From Photobacterium sp. SKA34 (lineage in GTDB: Bacteria > Pseudomonadota > Gammaproteobacteria > Enterobacterales > Vibrionaceae): a DNA stretch of 64,000 nt. Made by a program: the position numbers and the translations under genes. Position 1 is the stretch's first letter, and the number at the start of each line of letters is the position of its first letter. Below, one piece after another: positions 63,253 to 64,000 of the stretch. Below the pieces are notes generated by a model that saw only the letters and a program-made list of their open reading frames with translations, was not told the origin of the DNA and did not search any database. The stretch is from contig NZ_CH724142.1 in NCBI RefSeq assembly GCF_000153325.1, forward strand, positions 235,455 to 299,454, given 5' to 3'.

Positions 63253-63266
63253 TTGATCTATATCAG
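63253..63266 (-). promoter_or_regulatory. FNR-type site upstream of hyaA
   Basis: TTGATCTATATCAG matches the FNR consensus TTGAT-N4-ATCAA at every position but the last. It is about 80 bases ahead of the hyaA start, suitable for anaerobic activation. CRP sites resemble this less well. Confidence 0.65.
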
Positions 63267-63565
63267 ATTTTTTATTTTTGTATGACAATATAAAAAATCA
63301 AAAATGAAGGGATGCATAAATAACTCATTGATATTGTTAATGAGAATGCTTTGTATTATTCAATCGTGGTAATGAAGACTTTAACGTATTGAAATTTATA
63401 GAGTAAAAATATTAATGCAATAAGTTACATTGATTTCAAATGCGAATAATATGCTTGGATATGCAACATAATTTTCGGATAAAAAATAAATAATATTTAA
63501 GCGAGAGAAGAAAAATAGAAAATTAGAAATATTTAGTTTTTTTAGCGTATTTTTAAGACAGATAT

Positions 63566-63595
63566 AAAAAACCTCAGTCGAGACTGAGGTTTAAT
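63566..63595 (-). terminator. Terminator after the TorD-like gene
   Basis: Perfect arms AAACCTCAGTC and GACTGAGGTTT with a two-base loop; T run on the minus strand. Confidence 0.9.
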
Positions 63596-63613
63596 TATTA
63601 ATAGATTGCTTAA

Positions 63614-64000
63614 TTATTCACCAGTAAGGAAGGCGGCATCAAGTTTACAGAATGCCAATAATAAATTAGCCGCTGCAGCATAGAAGCCAAATTGGTCACG
63701 GTTTTGACACTCTTTCACAAACAGTGGCAACCAGTTAAGCAGCATAGTTTTGACGAAAGAAAGCTGTGCTTGCATTAGCTCTTCACGCTTTTCTTCGGTC
63801 TCTTGTTGGTTAGCCATGATGATAAGATTACCCATGAAATCTAATTCAACAGCAAGGTGATCGGCTGGCTCATTGAATTCCTTTCGCTGTGCAATCGCGT
63901 AATCATTCATTAGCACATTCATATCTTGTGCTGGCTTATCGTTAAGTAAACCAGATGTACCTACATACATAGATGCGTAAGGTAGGGCGCCTGTTTTTGG
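63614..64000 (-). CDS. TorD/DmsD-family chaperone (5' end outside window)
   Basis: The visible frame stays open to the window edge, so the N-terminus is missing; about 128 residues are seen. GALPYASMYVGTSGLLND, PADHLAVELDFMGNLI and AQLSFVKTMLLNWLPLFVKE match the helical TorD/DmsD/NarJ chaperone family that guards Tat-exported molybdoenzymes. DHLAVELDFM is the usual signature. Its target enzyme should lie outside the window, though it is near hya and might serve HyaA; that is speculation. Confidence 0.82.
   Translation of the reverse strand, partial: PKTGALPYASMYVGTSGLLNDKPAQDMNVLMNDYAIAQRKEFNEPADHLAVELDFMGNLIIMANQQETEEKREELMQAQLSFVKTMLLNWLPLFVKECQNRDQFGFYAAAANLLLAFCKLDAAFLTGE

Larger units (their letters stand above)
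63173..63613. other. hya promoter region
   Basis: About 440 AT-rich bases between the TorD-like gene and hyaA. It carries a candidate FNR site (63253-63266); the rest shows no recognisable element apart from the terminator of the TorD-like gene. Confidence 0.5.

Noticed and set aside
1..64000. tRNA, rRNA, CRISPR array, prophage or intact insertion sequence
   Set aside because: None was found on reading; no transposase or integrase-like frame and no regularly spaced repeats.

Overview
The window looks like a stretch of a Vibrionaceae chromosome, most probably Photobacterium. This is an inference from gene content: a chromosomal Qnr, a c-di-GMP-I riboswitch in front of a TfoX/TfoY gene, the hut/tonB/exbBD haem cluster, punR/punC, art, feoBC and hya/hyp genes, in AT-rich DNA. 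No rRNA, tRNA, CRISPR array or intact insertion sequence was seen.

Layout, 1-31.6 kb. A partial membrane GGDEF/EAL protein (1-2610) is followed by small housekeeping and accessory genes: a P-loop kinase, a YchN-type DsrE protein, an isomerase, a cystatin-like lipoprotein, Qnr and a glyoxalase-like protein. An NhaC-type lysine transporter sits behind a lysine riboswitch. Next is an unusual cbb3-type oxidase operon whose CcoP is a five-haem fusion (8.4-13.0 kb). Then come an HcaT-type MFS gene, artPIQM, and a zinc-starvation cassette behind a 30-bp palindrome that fits Zur (gamma carbonic anhydrase-like protein, COG0523 GTPase, zinc-sparing DksA paralogue). feoB/feoC, a repetitive secreted protein and eptA-dgkA follow. 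A small island (27.1-29.3 kb) carries displaced polymorphic-toxin tips with immunity-like genes. punC/punR closes this part.

Layout, 31.7-50 kb. Alkaline phosphatase, a YibE/F membrane protein, a ynjA / TVP38-flavoprotein fusion / ynjB operon, tfoY behind a c-di-GMP riboswitch, and purR with a candidate PurR operator. The haem uptake set is tonB-exbB-exbD-hutB-hutC-hutD facing hutX-hutZ, with a Fur-like site between them. Several secreted or membrane proteins of unknown role follow, including a degenerate trypsin-fold protein with a probable frameshift.

Layout, 50-64 kb. A [NiFe]-hydrogenase locus: hypBCDEA on the plus strand, and hyaA-hyaB-hyaC-hyaD-hypF-like on the minus strand behind a good FNR-type site. 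A LysR gene, a D-amino-acid-transaminase-like gene and a secreted protein lie between the two halves. Small-subunit residues point to a standard (oxygen-sensitive) proximal cluster. A partial TorD/DmsD-family chaperone ends the window.

Most notable observations: (1) hypE has an in-frame TAA eight codons before a perfectly preserved C-terminal GELLPRIC tail, which carries the cysteine HypE needs to make the cyanide ligands; (2) the HypF-like protein of the same locus is short and has lost recognisable catalytic motifs; (3) CcoP is fused to a three-haem dehydrogenase-type cytochrome; (4) an orphan GIY-YIG-like toxin tip is also cut by an in-frame TAA while its immunity gene stays open; (5) two riboswitches and several plausible operators (Zur, FNR, PurR, Fur) tie the genes to zinc, oxygen, purine, iron, lysine and c-di-GMP signals.
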